DNA of 64,000 nt, taken from assembly GCF_947493735.1 (NCBI RefSeq), contig NZ_CANLSL010000003.1:1-64000 (forward strand), written 5' to 3'. A program made the position numbers and the translations under genes. Source of the DNA: an uncultured Acinetobacter sp. (GTDB lineage Bacteria; Pseudomonadota; Gammaproteobacteria; Pseudomonadales; Moraxellaceae). Shown piece by piece: positions 17,199 to 27,244 of this stretch. The notes beneath the pieces are model-generated. The model ran no database searches. It was given only the letters and a program-made list of their open reading frames with translations, and had not been told where the DNA came from. Positions within the stretch are counted from its first letter, which is position 1, and each line of letters begins with the position of its first letter.

Positions 17199-18041
17199 TT
17201 AGTTTTGGAAATACGCATCAAAACGAATCGCATCACCTTGCCACTGATGGTCGGGTGTTTGGTCATCTAAAAAAGTCGCATGTTTTGGGCGTTTCACAAT
17301 CACACGTTTGACTTTGGATTTGGCAAGATCAAGCAAGGCATCGCCCAAATCCATTTCACCATCTTCTGGTAAAAGCAAGTGTAACAGTTGCATCTGCTTT
17401 TTAACTTGCGCCTGTTTTTTCTCTGATTTTTGATTGTGATCTCGTGCAGGAAACATCGGATCAAGATAAACCACATCGGCTTGATCTTGTGCTATTTCAG
17501 TTAAATATTGCGCTGAATCTTGATGAATCACGGTTATTCGTTGTGTAATTTTGCCTAAAAAATCATGCCTTTCTGCTTGTTTTTTTGCAGATTCTAGCAA
17601 AGCAAAAAGAATCGGGTGACGCTCAAGCAAAATCACTTCTGCGCCAAGTGATGCCATCAACAAACTGTCATGCCCAAGCCCTGCAGTGGCATCAATTATT
17701 TTTATTGATGGATTGAGTTGCGGTTTAATCTGACATGCCCGAGCGATCAATTCATTCTTAGGATTAGCACGTTTCAACCTTGGCACTTCATTTTGCCATG
17801 CAGGTTGCATTTTCATGCCATTTGCAGTGAGCCAAAGCCCATCCTCATCCACCATCAGTGACAAATTAGGATTGAATTTTAAAAACTTATTATTAATTTT
17901 TTCTACTTCGATCAACTGACTTTGCACTGCCAAATCTGCAAGTCGAAATTGCCAATATTGTGCATTCTCGACATGTTCAGTCGTATGATGAATCGACCAC
18001 AACGCTGAATCTGACTTCGGCAATTGATCGTTAAATGACAT
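17199..18041 (-). CDS. rsmJ: 16S rRNA (guanine1516-N2)-methyltransferase
   Basis: Methylates G1516 of 16S rRNA using SAM. 280 aa from the ATG at 18041 ([10 protein letters not shown]), which begins six bases after the uppP stop; the frame remains open upstream inside uppP, but those residues are not family-like. The SAM-binding motif is [14 protein letters not shown], followed by an acidic residue in LLERHP and the catalytic-type [16 protein letters not shown] near the C-terminus is also typical. Cotranscribed with uppP. Confidence 0.92.
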   Translation of the reverse strand: MSFNDQLPKSDSALWSIHHTTEHVENAQYWQFRLADLAVQSQLIEVEKINNKFLKFNPNLSLMVDEDGLWLTANGMKMQPAWQNEVPRLKRANPKNELIARACQIKPQLNPSIKIIDATAGLGHDSLLMASLGAEVILLERHPILFALLESAKKQAERHDFLGKITQRITVIHQDSAQYLTEIAQDQADVVYLDPMFPARDHNQKSEKKQAQVKKQMQLLHLLLPEDGEMDLGDALLDLAKSKVKRVIVKRPKHATFLDDQTPDHQWQGDAIRFDAYFQN

Positions 18042-18046
18042 GTTGC

Positions 18047-18871
18047 TTACCAAAGTTTCCAACCTGTCAAGGCAAACAATAAAATGATTAAACCTGATGC
18101 AATGCGATACCACGCAAAGATCATAAAATCACGCTTCGCCACATACGCAACCAAAACACGAATCAAAATCAGCGCGGAGATAAATGAAACAATCACACCG
18201 ACTGCGATCACCATCCAATCGGTCGTACCTTGCAACACATGACGACTTTGCCAACCATCAAGTAATCCCGCACCAACAATCACAGGAATACCGAGGAAAA
18301 ATGAAAACTCAGTCGCTGCCTTACGAGATAGGCCGAGCATCATACCACCAATAATCGTCGCCCCTGAGCGTGATGTGCCTGGAATCAACGACAACACTTG
18401 GATTAAACCAATATAGATCGCTTGCTTATAGCTGATATTTTCAACTTCAGGCGCATTGATCGCACGTGGGTTTTTCTCTACCCACCAAATAATTAGACCA
18501 CCGACGATTAAACCAATCGCCACCGTAATGTCATTAAACAACACATCTTTAACCCATTGCCCAAAGGTTAAGCCCATGAGGATGATCGGAATGGAGGCCA
18601 AAATCAACCCAAGCCCTAAGCGACGACCTTGTTCCTCACCGGTAATAATCCCAGTCGCAGCGCCCCACAGCCTTGTCCAATATTCATAGATCACCGCAGC
18701 AATGGCACCCATCTGAATCACCACCACAAACATGGCACTTTTTTCTGGTGTCCAAAAGTCCATCAACTCCGAGGCGAGAATCAAATGCCCTGTACTGGAG
18801 ATCGGCAAAAATTCGGTGATACCTTCGACGATACCCATGATGATGGCTTTGATAAACAGTAGTAAATCCAT
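18047..18871 (-). CDS. uppP: Undecaprenyl-diphosphate phosphatase
   Basis: Integral membrane phosphatase that recycles undecaprenyl diphosphate for peptidoglycan synthesis and gives basal bacitracin resistance. 274 aa with about eight membrane helices. Both active-site motifs are present: [14 protein letters not shown] near the N-terminus and [11 protein letters not shown] in the middle. It precedes rsmJ by six bases on the minus strand. Confidence 0.97.
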   Translation of the reverse strand: MDLLLFIKAIIMGIVEGITEFLPISSTGHLILASELMDFWTPEKSAMFVVVIQMGAIAAVIYEYWTRLWGAATGIITGEEQGRRLGLGLILASIPIILMGLTFGQWVKDVLFNDITVAIGLIVGGLIIWWVEKNPRAINAPEVENISYKQAIYIGLIQVLSLIPGTSRSGATIIGGMMLGLSRKAATEFSFFLGIPVIVGAGLLDGWQSRHVLQGTTDWMVIAVGVIVSFISALILIRVLVAYVAKRDFMIFAWYRIASGLIILLFALTGWKLW

Positions 18872-18929
18872 GTGTAATGCCTAAAACAATAATCTGAATG
18901 TGGTTTAAAGGATAAATATTAAATTGAAC

Positions 18930-19604
18930 TTAAGACTTGCCCTGCTCGGCAATTTTTTTCCACGCATTATCCCGCAGATAAACAGGCAATGCTTGATCCG
19001 CCGATACGCTACGCCCCGCCAACCATTCTGCTTTGGCAATTTCAGCGATATCTATGGCATTGGCATAATACAGATTTTCAGCACAAGTATGACCAAGCAA
19101 ATTCGCTCCTGTGCCAACCACATTGACATCAAACGGTGCATTCAGTTGCATCATGGCTTGATCGTAACCCAGTAATTGTTCAACACCGTGTAACTGCATA
19201 ATGCCATGATCATCGACAGCGAATTGCCCGAAATAGACTTCATTCATACGGGCATCAATGACCGCAGTGACTTCTGAAAGTTTTGCATCTTGATAGGCAT
19301 GTTGCGCCAATGCTTGTAAGGTCGATACAGGAATGACAGATAAATCATTCGCCCACGCAAGCGCCTGCGTTACAGCAGCATTAATCCGCACCCCACTAAA
19401 TGAACCCGGTCCACGACTAAATGCGATCGCAGAAATATCTTGCCATGTACTTTTCGATTCTGCTAAACCACGTTCGATCATCGGCAAAATCTGCTGGGTT
19501 TGCATCCGTGCTTCATGATGATGCTCAAAAAACAAGGTTTGCGTTGCATCAACAATGGCAACCGAGCATTGTTCGTTAGCTGTTTCTAGGGCGAGAATTT
19601 TCAT
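18930..19604 (-). CDS. tsaB: tRNA threonylcarbamoyladenosine biosynthesis protein TsaB
   Basis: Partner of TsaD and TsaE in making t6A37 in ANN-decoding tRNAs. 224 aa with the ASKHA-type fold: ILALETANEQCSVA at the start, FSRGPGSFSGVRI in the middle, then TAVIDARMNEVYFGQF. The metal-binding histidines of TsaD are absent, as expected for this non-catalytic paralogue. Separated from uppP by 58 bp on the same strand. Confidence 0.95.
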   Translation of the reverse strand: MKILALETANEQCSVAIVDATQTLFFEHHHEARMQTQQILPMIERGLAESKSTWQDISAIAFSRGPGSFSGVRINAAVTQALAWANDLSVIPVSTLQALAQHAYQDAKLSEVTAVIDARMNEVYFGQFAVDDHGIMQLHGVEQLLGYDQAMMQLNAPFDVNVVGTGANLLGHTCAENLYYANAIDIAEIAKAEWLAGRSVSADQALPVYLRDNAWKKIAEQGKS

Positions 19605-19757
19605 AGGATTATCAGGTCAATTCCAAGCAAATAAAAAACAGGAAATTTTTCAAAAAATTTGCCTGCTATGATACGCCAGTTGGATATTTTAAAAAGTATT
19701 TTTATCAGACCGACTGTACAAAAGTCGGAACAATCCCAAACACCTGAGAAATATCAA

Positions 19758-19915
19758 CTGATCTTAGAGAGCTTTCTAAAAGCAAACGAGTAGCGTAAAT
19801 TTCAAGACGCACCTCGCACAGCAACCGCAGTGTACATAGAGTACATGAGGATTGCGAGCAAGGAGCAACGCAGAAATTTGCCTACGTAGTTGGTTTTGGA
19901 TGCTCTCGACATCAG
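19758..19915. repeat. Long-hairpin interspersed repeat overlapping a stop codon
   Basis: A 158-bp imperfect palindrome with ends CTGATCTTAGAGAGC and GCTCTCGACATCAG, sub-terminal arms ending in AAATTTC (left) and GAAATTT (right), then CTCGCA/TGCGAG, CAACC/GGATTG and TGTAC/GTACA at the tip. It fills the gap between tsaB and the carbonic anhydrase gene and reaches over the latter's TGA (19912-19914). It carries no coding frame. It looks like a bacterial interspersed repeat of the kind found in many Acinetobacter intergenic regions, but copy number cannot be judged from one window. Confidence 0.65.
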
Positions 19916-20448
19916 TCCAATGAAAATGGCGTCAACTCATCCCGAAATTTCTTAAAGTGATGTGCATAATGTATCGCACTCATCGTAATCATTTGCGCCA
20001 CTTGCTCTGAAGCTTGCTTAACGATTTGTCCCGGTGAACCCATCACGATCGAATTATCGGGAATTACTTTCCCTTCTGGAATCAAAGCATTGGCACCGAT
20101 GATGCAGTTTTTACCGATCACTGCACGATTCAGAATCACCGAGTTAATCCCGATCAACGTATTATCACCAATGGTGCAGCCGTGTAGCATCGCCTGATGT
20201 CCGACAGTCACATGCTTACCGACATTCAGCTCAATGCCTGCATCGGTATGTAGCACTGCATTTTCTTGGATGTTGCTCATATCGCCGATACGAATCATCG
20301 AATTGTCACCACGAATCACAGCACCAAACCAAATGCTGACTTCACTGCCCAGTTCGACCTGTCCAATGACTGTGGCATTATCAGCTACCCAACCATTCCA
20401 CGGTTGGACGGTTGTGGTTGGATGCAAATCTCCGAGTTGGTATATCAT
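19912..20448 (-). CDS. Gamma-class carbonic anhydrase-like protein
   Basis: 178-aa left-handed beta-helix protein of the YrdA/CaiE/gamma-carbonic-anhydrase group. Hexapeptide repeats run from about residue 18 to 140 (for example IGDMSNIQENAVLH, VGKHVTVGHQAMLHGC, IGDNTLIGINSVIL). The zinc histidines are visible in NAVLHTD and GHQAMLHG. Probably a trimer in the cytoplasm; whether it hydrates CO2 is not known. A repeat element overlaps its last codons and stop, so its C-terminus may have been set by that insertion. Confidence 0.88.
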   Translation of the reverse strand: MIYQLGDLHPTTTVQPWNGWVADNATVIGQVELGSEVSIWFGAVIRGDNSMIRIGDMSNIQENAVLHTDAGIELNVGKHVTVGHQAMLHGCTIGDNTLIGINSVILNRAVIGKNCIIGANALIPEGKVIPDNSIVMGSPGQIVKQASEQVAQMITMSAIHYAHHFKKFRDELTPFSLD

Positions 20449-20521
20449 GGCTAAAATCCTTTTTAAAAAATAATGTGAAGGGTTTGGCTAAGACTAAAAA
20501 CATGTCACAAAGACAAATAGA

Positions 20522-21172
20522 TTAATCGTCTAGATCTAAACTGGTGTCAAAATCCGAATCAATCCTAGAATCCATATTCGGTGCTTGAACCAAAAATGGC
20601 CAGTCTTTATGACATTTTAATCCACGACGAAGCAATGTCACCATAATCCGAGCGGTCATCCCCCAAATGATTTCATTATCAAAGCGAAAACTCGGCATAT
20701 ACAAATCATGCTCTGCGAATCTGACCAAATAGGCATGTGGCGGACTTTGGATAAATTCTTGCAGTGGCACATAAAAGATGCGATCAATCTCCGCAGGCTC
20801 GGCGACCAGATTCACTTCAGGAGGAATCACGCCAACAATCGGTTTAACACGTAGTCCCGAGCGTGCCTGTTGCATCGGAAGCTCGCCAAGTAATTGCACA
20901 TCAAAAGGGTTAAGCGCAGTTTCCTCCTGTGCTTCACGAAGTGCTACCACGATATTACTGGTATCTGCCCGCTCACGACGACCGCCAGGGAAAGACACCT
21001 CTCCTGCATGGTGACGCATCTGTGCTGCACGGCGAGTCAATAAAATCCGAGGTATTGGTTCTTGCGTGATTGCAATCAATACCGCCGCATCCGCCGATTG
21101 GGTGCGAGGTTGAAATGATAAATTTTGCTGTAATTGTTCGATCAATTGATCTTGTTCAAACAATTTTTGCAT
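20522..21172 (-). CDS. CoA pyrophosphatase-type Nudix hydrolase
   Basis: 216 aa. A complete Nudix box spans GGRRERADTSNIVVALREAQEET, with the REAQEE core for metal binding. The preceding LLTRRAAQMRHHAGEVSFPGG is characteristic of the YeaB/NudL-like CoA pyrophosphatase group, and the C-terminal region ends in an acidic tail (DSDFDTSLDLDD). Likely cleaves CoA or derivatives to phosphopantetheine and 3',5'-ADP. Monocistronic on the minus strand, divergent from another Nudix gene. Confidence 0.88.
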   Translation of the reverse strand: MQKLFEQDQLIEQLQQNLSFQPRTQSADAAVLIAITQEPIPRILLTRRAAQMRHHAGEVSFPGGRRERADTSNIVVALREAQEETALNPFDVQLLGELPMQQARSGLRVKPIVGVIPPEVNLVAEPAEIDRIFYVPLQEFIQSPPHAYLVRFAEHDLYMPSFRFDNEIIWGMTARIMVTLLRRGLKCHKDWPFLVQAPNMDSRIDSDFDTSLDLDD

Positions 21173-21307
21173 GCGAGTTTCCTATACCTGTTCAGCTTTA
21201 CTTCAGATGCTTATCTAAGCAGATATAGCACAGTTGTAGGTGCGTTGGGAATTTTTTTGCGTTATGCTCACTAGGAATCTTGGACTCTTGAAATATACGA
21301 ATAATTT

Positions 21308-21868
21308 ATGAGCTTTTGTAGCAATTGCGGACAGCCGACTGAATATAAAATCCCGCTAGGTGATCACCAAACTCGTGAGGTTTGCCCTGCCTGCAAAATA
21401 GTACATTATGTCAATCCGAAACTGATCTGCGGTGCACTTGCCCTATGGGAGGACAAAGTATTGCTCTGTCGCCGTGCCATCGAGCCACGCTATGGGCTAT
21501 GGACATTGCCTGCGGGTTATATGGAATTACTCGAAACGATGGAAGAAGGTGCAGCTCGGGAAACTCGTGAGGAAGCCGAAGCCGAGATTGAGGTCGAACA
21601 ACTATACTGCATGTACAATATCCCACGCATCGGGCAGATTTATGTGTTATTTAAAGCCAAATTAATCGAAGGCAAATTTGGAACTGGTGAAGAAAGTATC
21701 GAATCCCGCTTGTTTGAGGAACATGAAATTCCGTGGAATGATCTTGCTTTTCCAAGTGTGAAGCGAACTTTAGAGCATTATTTTGAAGATCGTAAAACTT
21801 TAAAAAATACAGACCAATTTCCAACCCATTTGGAAACTTTGGGCACACGTTTAGACCAAACTGGATAA
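21308..21868 (+). CDS. Nudix hydrolase with N-terminal zinc ribbon
   Basis: 186 aa. An N-terminal zinc ribbon (CSNCGQ at 4-9, then CPACK) is followed by a Nudix domain with LPAGYMELLETMEEGAARE and TREEAEAE, consistent with a functional box. Zinc-ribbon Nudix proteins include NADH pyrophosphatases, but the NudC array motif is not evident here, so an ADP-ribose or other nucleotide-diphosphate substrate is equally likely. Convergent with ispA. Confidence 0.88.
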   Translation: MSFCSNCGQPTEYKIPLGDHQTREVCPACKIVHYVNPKLICGALALWEDKVLLCRRAIEPRYGLWTLPAGYMELLETMEEGAARETREEAEAEIEVEQLYCMYNIPRIGQIYVLFKAKLIEGKFGTGEESIESRLFEEHEIPWNDLAFPSVKRTLEHYFEDRKTLKNTDQFPTHLETLGTRLDQTG

Positions 21869-21897
21869 ACTCAACGCATTTATTTTAAAACCAAAAT

Positions 21898-22836
21898 TCA
21901 ACTTTGTCGGGTCAGTAAAAATTCCGCAATCGTTTGTAAAGCCTGCGTATTGCCCTGCATTTTATTGAGTGCGTCCATCGCTTGATCATGCAACTGCTGT
22001 GCATATTGTTGCGCATTGTCCAAGCCCATCAAGGCAGGATACGTCGATTTTTCCACTTGTTGATCTTTGCCTGCGGTTTTACCGAGCACTTCGGTGTCTG
22101 CGGTAATATCCAAAATATCATCTTGAACTTGGAAAGCGAGCCCAAGCGCACGACCAAACTGACGCAATGCCGAGAAATCTTGATCCGCTTTCGGCAATAC
22201 CGTCACCGCCCCCATCATGATCGCTGCTTGAATGAGCGCACCTGTTTTATTCAGGTGAATCTGTTCTAAATGATCTTGCTCTACCAACTTGCCTTCGGCT
22301 TGTAAATCCATCACTTGACCATTGACCATTTTGCTACTTGCCGTAGCGAGGATTTGCATCTGTCTTAAACGAATTTGATCATTATTCTGTGTATTTTCTA
22401 TACTGAGCTTGTCGATGCTTTGCATATCATCAAATAACCGACTACCCAACACTTCAAACGCCATCGACTGCAATACATCTCCTGCCAACAACGCCGTCGA
22501 TTCACCAAATGCCACATGACAAGTCGGTTGACCACGGCGCAAGGCATCATTGTCCATACAGGGCAAATCATCGTGACACAGCGAGTAACAATGAATTAGC
22601 TCAACTGCTACCGCCGCACGACGCACTGCAGGATTGAAATATTTGGAATTTTTTTCTAAATCATTCAGCTCAGAGCTGGCGTAACACAACGCAGGTCGAA
22701 CTCGTTTCCCACCAAGCATCACTGCATGATGCACTGCTTCTTTCAGTGGACTGGTTAATGCAAATTGATCAAGACAAAATTGCAAATCAGCTTGAATCTG
22801 TTGTTGTGCATGTTTTAATACGTCAGGAATCGTCAT
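21898..22836 (-). CDS. ispA: (2E,6E)-Farnesyl diphosphate synthase
   Basis: Condenses isopentenyl diphosphate with dimethylallyl/geranyl diphosphate to farnesyl diphosphate, precursor of ubiquinone and undecaprenyl lipids. 312 aa, slightly long. First Asp-rich motif DDLPCMDND, GGKRVRPAL before it, and second motif QVQDDILD. An insert around residues 150-170 (DKLSIENTQNNDQIRLRQ) lengthens a loop. 35 bp downstream of yjdM on the minus strand. Confidence 0.95.
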   Translation of the reverse strand: MTIPDVLKHAQQQIQADLQFCLDQFALTSPLKEAVHHAVMLGGKRVRPALCYASSELNDLEKNSKYFNPAVRRAAVAVELIHCYSLCHDDLPCMDNDALRRGQPTCHVAFGESTALLAGDVLQSMAFEVLGSRLFDDMQSIDKLSIENTQNNDQIRLRQMQILATASSKMVNGQVMDLQAEGKLVEQDHLEQIHLNKTGALIQAAIMMGAVTVLPKADQDFSALRQFGRALGLAFQVQDDILDITADTEVLGKTAGKDQQVEKSTYPALMGLDNAQQYAQQLHDQAMDALNKMQGNTQALQTIAEFLLTRQS

Positions 22837-22871
22837 GGTTCTACTCGTTACATCAGCTCTACAGATTTGAA

Positions 22872-23219
22872 TTAGGCTTTTTTTACAAATTCAGATTTAA
22901 GTTTCATCGCACCGATGCCATCAATTTTACAATCAATATCATGACCGTCTGCTGCATCTGCGATTAAGCGAATATTTTTGACTTTGGTACCGACTTTGAC
23001 CACTGAGGAAGAGCCTTTAATTTTTAAATCTTTAATCACTGTTACCGTATCACCGTCGTTAATCACATTGCCATTAGCATCTTTGATAACATAATCTTCA
23101 ATTACCTCACCCTCTCGCCACTCATGTGCGCATTCAGGACAGATCAATAGATCGCCATCTTGATAGGTATAGGTGGATTGACATTCTGGGCAAGCAGGAA
23201 GTGCGGTGTCTAAAGACAT
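22872..23219 (-). CDS. yjdM: YjdM/PhnA family zinc-ribbon protein
   Basis: 115 aa. N-terminal zinc ribbon [21 protein letters not shown] (10-30), then the PhnA domain with [20 protein letters not shown] and a C-terminal [12 protein letters not shown] typical of the family. The old name, alkylphosphonate utilisation protein, reflects a gene-cluster position in E. coli rather than a proven role; function is unsettled. Probably cotranscribed with ispA. Confidence 0.92.
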   Translation of the reverse strand: MSLDTALPACPECQSTYTYQDGDLLICPECAHEWREGEVIEDYVIKDANGNVINDGDTVTVIKDLKIKGSSSVVKVGTKVKNIRLIADAADGHDIDCKIDGIGAMKLKSEFVKKA

Positions 23220-23287
23220 AACGGAGTAAACTCAATCTTTTGAATGTTTAGATTGTTATTATAGTGGTATATGCTTTAAAAGTCGTA

Positions 23288-23325
23288 TAAAAAAGCCCAA
23301 ATCATGTTTTGATTTAGGCGCTTTT
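23288..23325 (-). terminator. Terminator of fabI
   Basis: AAGCCCAAATCA (23293-23304) pairs, with mismatches, with TGATTTAGGCGCTT (23310-23323). The minus-strand product ends in a run of T (23288-23294). It lies 42 bp after the fabI stop. Confidence 0.75.
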
Positions 23326-23366
23326 GTTTGTGTACTAATTTATTTGTGTATTAAGACTCTTAAAAT

Positions 23367-24176
23367 TTATTCGCCAGTATCTTCTAACAGTGCACTACTC
23401 ATACCCACCGTGTTGAAGCCACCATCAACGTAGAGAATTTCCCCTGTAATCCCTGACGCCCACGGCGAGCATAGAAATAATGCCGCATTACCCACCTCTT
23501 CAATGGTGACATTACGTTGTAATGGCGCAGTTTTTTGATTGGCATCAAGCATTTTGCGGAACGATTTAATCCCGCTAGCTGCCAAAGTGCGAATAGGTCC
23601 TGCAGAAATCGCATTAACACGAATGCCTTCTGCGCCAAGACTTGAGGCAAGATAACGTACACTCGCTTCAAGTGAAGCTTTAGCCAATCCCATAACATTA
23701 TAGTTTGGTAAAACACGCTCTGAACCTTGATAAGTCAGCGTCAGCAAACAACCCTGACGTGCTGTCAATAACGGACGTGCCGCACGTGCCATCGCAATAA
23801 AGCTGTAAGAGCTAATATCATGGGCAATTTTAAAGCCTTCACGACTGGTCACTTCGGTAAAATCGCCGTCCAAAGTTTCCGCAGGTGCAAAACCGATCGA
23901 ATGCACCACACCATCCAAGCCATCCCAATGTTTTGCCAAATCGGCAAAGGCTTGATCAATCTGCGCATCATCTGCCACGTCACATGGGAAAACCAACTCA
24001 GAACCGAGCTGTGCAGCAAACTCATCAACACGTTTTTTTAATTTGTCATTTGGATAGGTAAAGGCAAGCTCAGCACCCTCACGATGTAAGGCATGCGCAA
24101 TACCATAGGCAATGGATAATTTACTCGCAACTCCTGCGATTAAAAAACGTTTTCCTGCGAGTAAGCCCTGACTCAT
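23367..24176 (-). CDS. fabI: Enoyl-[acyl-carrier-protein] reductase (NADH)
   Basis: Reduces trans-2-enoyl-ACP in each cycle of fatty-acid elongation; the target of triclosan. About 269 aa. Short-chain dehydrogenase fold with the FabI-type [13 protein letters not shown] nucleotide motif, [16 protein letters not shown] and the Tyr-x6-Lys active site in [14 protein letters not shown] set the start at the ATG at 24176 ([11 protein letters not shown]), where the family begins; the frame also opens four residues earlier at 24188. Confidence 0.95.
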   Translation of the reverse strand: MSQGLLAGKRFLIAGVASKLSIAYGIAHALHREGAELAFTYPNDKLKKRVDEFAAQLGSELVFPCDVADDAQIDQAFADLAKHWDGLDGVVHSIGFAPAETLDGDFTEVTSREGFKIAHDISSYSFIAMARAARPLLTARQGCLLTLTYQGSERVLPNYNVMGLAKASLEASVRYLASSLGAEGIRVNAISAGPIRTLAASGIKSFRKMLDANQKTAPLQRNVTIEEVGNAALFLCSPWASGITGEILYVDGGFNTVGMSSALLEDTGE

Positions 24177-24323
24177 ATCTTGCACCATTTACTTTTATTT
24201 AAAATTAACCGCATGATGCCGAACTTTGCTACATGCTGTAAAGGTTGAAATCTTCCAAAATTATTGAAAATTGTTTGTGATGTTCACATGACTTAATATT
24301 TTTCAAACTCACAATGAACGCAT

Positions 24324-24350
24324 AAAAAAAGCCCTGCATCTGCAAGGCTC
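24324..24350 (-). terminator. Terminator of the Bax1-type gene
   Basis: AGCCCTGCA (24330-24338) and TGCAAGGCT (24341-24349) form a near-perfect stem, and the minus-strand transcript then runs into seven Ts (24324-24330). Located 25 bp after the stop at 24375. Confidence 0.85.
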
Positions 24351-24374
24351 TCATAATATTGAGTGGCTTTGAAA

Positions 24375-25106
24375 TTAGTCGCTACTGAGCAAACCAATCA
24401 AACGTAGGAATGACACATACATCCATACCAATGTTGCAAGCAGTGCAATACCACACAACCATTCAAAGCTTTTTGGTGCACCGTTCGCCGCACCATTTTC
24501 GATCAAATCAAAATCCAAGATCAGATTCAATGACGCAATGATCGCTACAAAAGCCGCAAAGCCAATGCCTAACCATGTGCTTTCAAACAATCCTGGAATA
24601 GTGCTTTTGAATGCCAACACCATGATCCACTGCACGATGAATACAGCCATGATCGCAAGCGTTGCAGAGATCACTACCGCCTTAAACTTCGCAGTTGCAC
24701 GGATAATACCTGTGCGGTACAACGCAAACATGGTCAATGCCGTGATAAATGTTGCCAATAAGGCTTGTGAAGCAACACCCGGGAAACGAGCTTCAAAGAA
24801 TAAAGAAATACCACCTAAGAACACACCTTCTAAAAGTGCATAAGGAATGGCAAGCGTCGGTGCAAGATTGGCCTTAAAGGTCGCAATCAATGCCACCACA
24901 AATGAACCAATACCGCCGACAATCAAACCGCCGAACGCAAGACTGCTATTACCAGTCATGTTACAGAAGATGTAGAAAGCGATACCGAGGACAGCAGCAA
25001 TCACAGTCATTAGTACAGATTTTTGCACAGCACCTTCAACCGTCATCGGATCGCTACGATCCGCAACGACTTCCGCTCGGGTAAAAATTGGATTATTACT
25101 TTGCAT
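24375..25106 (-). CDS. Bax inhibitor-1/YccA family membrane protein
   Basis: 243-aa inner-membrane protein with seven predicted helices. It begins with the family's short polar head (NNPIFTRAEVV) and a conserved MTVEGAVQKS stretch, and the last helices carry the pH-sensor-type aspartates seen in this fold (LNLILDFDLIENG). Members are linked with membrane-protein quality control and calcium leak, but the role in this bacterium is not known. Monocistronic with its own terminator. Confidence 0.9.
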   Translation of the reverse strand: MQSNNPIFTRAEVVADRSDPMTVEGAVQKSVLMTVIAAVLGIAFYIFCNMTGNSSLAFGGLIVGGIGSFVVALIATFKANLAPTLAIPYALLEGVFLGGISLFFEARFPGVASQALLATFITALTMFALYRTGIIRATAKFKAVVISATLAIMAVFIVQWIMVLAFKSTIPGLFESTWLGIGFAAFVAIIASLNLILDFDLIENGAANGAPKSFEWLCGIALLATLVWMYVSFLRLIGLLSSD

Positions 25107-25340
25107 ATTTTTTATCCTGTATGGCTTAAATCCTAAATTGATTTAATCCGAAGTTGAATTTTAATAAATGGTTGAATAAATCATTTCTATTGCGCATTCT
25201 TCTCGTTGCCTCAATAAAAATGATTATGATTTGAGTACAATTCTTCGCTAGATTAGCATACTCAAACATGCACCGTGTAGCTTTATTTTACACAGCGTAA
25301 GCATCTGAATTATTTTAAAAAATTAATAAAATTTGACAAC

Positions 25341-25892
25341 TTATTCTACTCGAAAGAAATATTCACGATAATATTTCAACTCACGGATCGAATCTCGAAT
25401 ATCATCGAGTGCCAAATGTGAGGCATCTTTTTTCAGACCACTCATGATTTCAGGGCGCCAGCGTTTCGCCAACTCCTTCACCGATGACACATCAAGATTA
25501 CGATAATGGAAAAATTGCTCAAGCTCAGGCATCAGACGATGCATAAATCGGCGGTCTTGGCAGATCGAGTTACCACACATCGGCGAAGTTTTGGCATTGA
25601 CCCATTTTTTTAAGAATTCTAAGGTCTGCACTTCGGCATCACGTGCCGTCAGCTGACTACGGCGCACACGAGCGGTCAGTCCAGATTGACCATGTTGTTT
25701 GGTATTCCACTCGTCCATAGCGTTCAACACCGTATCCGCCTGATGAATGGCTAGCATTGGGCCTTCTGCCAAAATATTTAAATGATCATCAGTGACAATG
25801 GTTGCTATTTCTATAATCTGATCATTGTCGGTATCCAAACCGGTCATCTCAAGATCAATCCAAATCAAACGTGTATCAGCAGTGCTCGTCAT
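25341..25892 (-). CDS. orn: Oligoribonuclease
   Basis: 3'-5' exoribonuclease that degrades di- to penta-ribonucleotides left by RNA decay, and pGpG from c-di-GMP turnover. 183 aa, standard length. DEDDh motifs: IDLEMTGLD at the start, [17 protein letters not shown] in the middle and [17 protein letters not shown] at the end. Divergent from rsgA, as in many gammaproteobacteria. Confidence 0.97.
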   Translation of the reverse strand: MTSTADTRLIWIDLEMTGLDTDNDQIIEIATIVTDDHLNILAEGPMLAIHQADTVLNAMDEWNTKQHGQSGLTARVRRSQLTARDAEVQTLEFLKKWVNAKTSPMCGNSICQDRRFMHRLMPELEQFFHYRNLDVSSVKELAKRWRPEIMSGLKKDASHLALDDIRDSIRELKYYREYFFRVE

Positions 25893-26028
25893 GAATAATA
25901 TGCTTATCAGTAAATTTTAGCCTTACATACTAACAAACTTATGGCTAAAAAAAATGATTTTCCGTTGTGCGAAAGTCTTCGCTTCGTGGTATTTTTGCCA
26001 GTCTGTATATTTTGAATGAAATGAGTGG

Positions 26029-27153
26029 ATGGCTTTAATCCGTAAACGTCGTTTGACTGATCAACAGCAACGTCGTATCGCCAAGCAACAAAAAAACCGC
26101 CAAGAAGAATTTGATGCCGATTTCGACATTGAAGGCTTGGTGGTGCAACATTACGGACGCCAGCTTGAAGTGCAAGTCTGCTCATTGCCGAAACAAGAGC
26201 TACTACAACCACAGCAACCCGAAAATTCAAACAACAATAATTTAAATAGCGAAAGCGAAGTCTTTTGGCGTCCAATCGTTTTAGGGGAAATTTGGCGCTG
26301 TCATACGCGTACCAACCTCGACAGCCTCGTCACTGGGGATCGAGTCACTTGGCAAGCCGATCCCAATACAGGCTTAGGCGTGATCACTGCTATTCATCCC
26401 CGCACATCTCTGCTCAGCCGACCTGACCGCTATCACAAACTGAAACCTGTGGCAGCCAATGTCAGCCTGATCGTGATCGTTTTTGCGCCGATGCCTGAGC
26501 CGTCTGCGATGCTGATTGATCGCTATCTGGTGGCGTGTCACGATGCGGATATTCAACCGTTATTGGTACTCAATAAAGCCGACTTGTTACAATCAAATCA
26601 ATTACAATCCGATTTAGTTGAATCTGAACCGACCTTGCAATTATTACAGCAATATCAAAATCTTGGCTATGACAGCTGTATTAGCCAAAGTGAAGCGGAT
26701 GAAGACAGTCCATACCATCCAAAGCATTTGCTGGAAAAATTTACTGGGCAAACGGTGGTATTCGTTGGGCAGTCTGGTGTCGGTAAAAGCTCGCTGATTA
26801 ACACCATCATTCCTGATGCAGCGCAGAAAACCAATATTATTTCGGAAAACTCCGCACTGGGTCAGCACACCACCACATCTACCCGCTTGATTCAATTCAA
26901 TGAAAACTCGGCCATTATCGACTCACCGGGGATTCGTGAGTTTGGTTTGTGGCATTTGTCTAAAGATGCGATTTTGTCAGGATTTCCAGAGTTTGTTGAC
27001 TATTATGGGCAATGCCAATTCCGCAATTGCACTCATCAAAATGAAAAAAACTGCGCCTTACAACTCGCTGCCGAAGAAGGCAAAGTCGATCAACGTCGTC
27101 TTGATAGCTTGATTCGTCTGCTCAATGAATCTAGCGAATCGGAAAAAATTTAG
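26029..27153 (+). CDS. rsgA: Ribosome small-subunit-dependent GTPase RsgA
   Basis: Circularly permuted GTPase that checks late 30S maturation. 374 aa. N-terminal basic segment and OB-fold, then the permuted motifs in the order G4 (LNKAD), G1 (GQSGVGKSS), G3 (DSPGIREFG), and a C-terminal zinc-binding region with CQFRNCTHQNEKNC. An acidic/Asn-rich insert sits at about residues 62-82. Divergent from orn. Confidence 0.96.
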   Translation: MALIRKRRLTDQQQRRIAKQQKNRQEEFDADFDIEGLVVQHYGRQLEVQVCSLPKQELLQPQQPENSNNNNLNSESEVFWRPIVLGEIWRCHTRTNLDSLVTGDRVTWQADPNTGLGVITAIHPRTSLLSRPDRYHKLKPVAANVSLIVIVFAPMPEPSAMLIDRYLVACHDADIQPLLVLNKADLLQSNQLQSDLVESEPTLQLLQQYQNLGYDSCISQSEADEDSPYHPKHLLEKFTGQTVVFVGQSGVGKSSLINTIIPDAAQKTNIISENSALGQHTTTSTRLIQFNENSAIIDSPGIREFGLWHLSKDAILSGFPEFVDYYGQCQFRNCTHQNEKNCALQLAAEEGKVDQRRLDSLIRLLNESSESEKI

Positions 27154-27244
27154 ACTATTTCGACAAGCACGCTTGAAGTTCACTGTTCCATCACTATATA
27201 TGCGTTATACTGTGCTCGCTTTTGAAAAAGACATAAGGTGAAAT

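Noticed and set aside
19605..19911. Possible small RNA gene between tsaB and the carbonic anhydrase gene
   Set aside because: The long hairpin is better explained as an interspersed repeat; no promoter or terminator frames it as an RNA gene.
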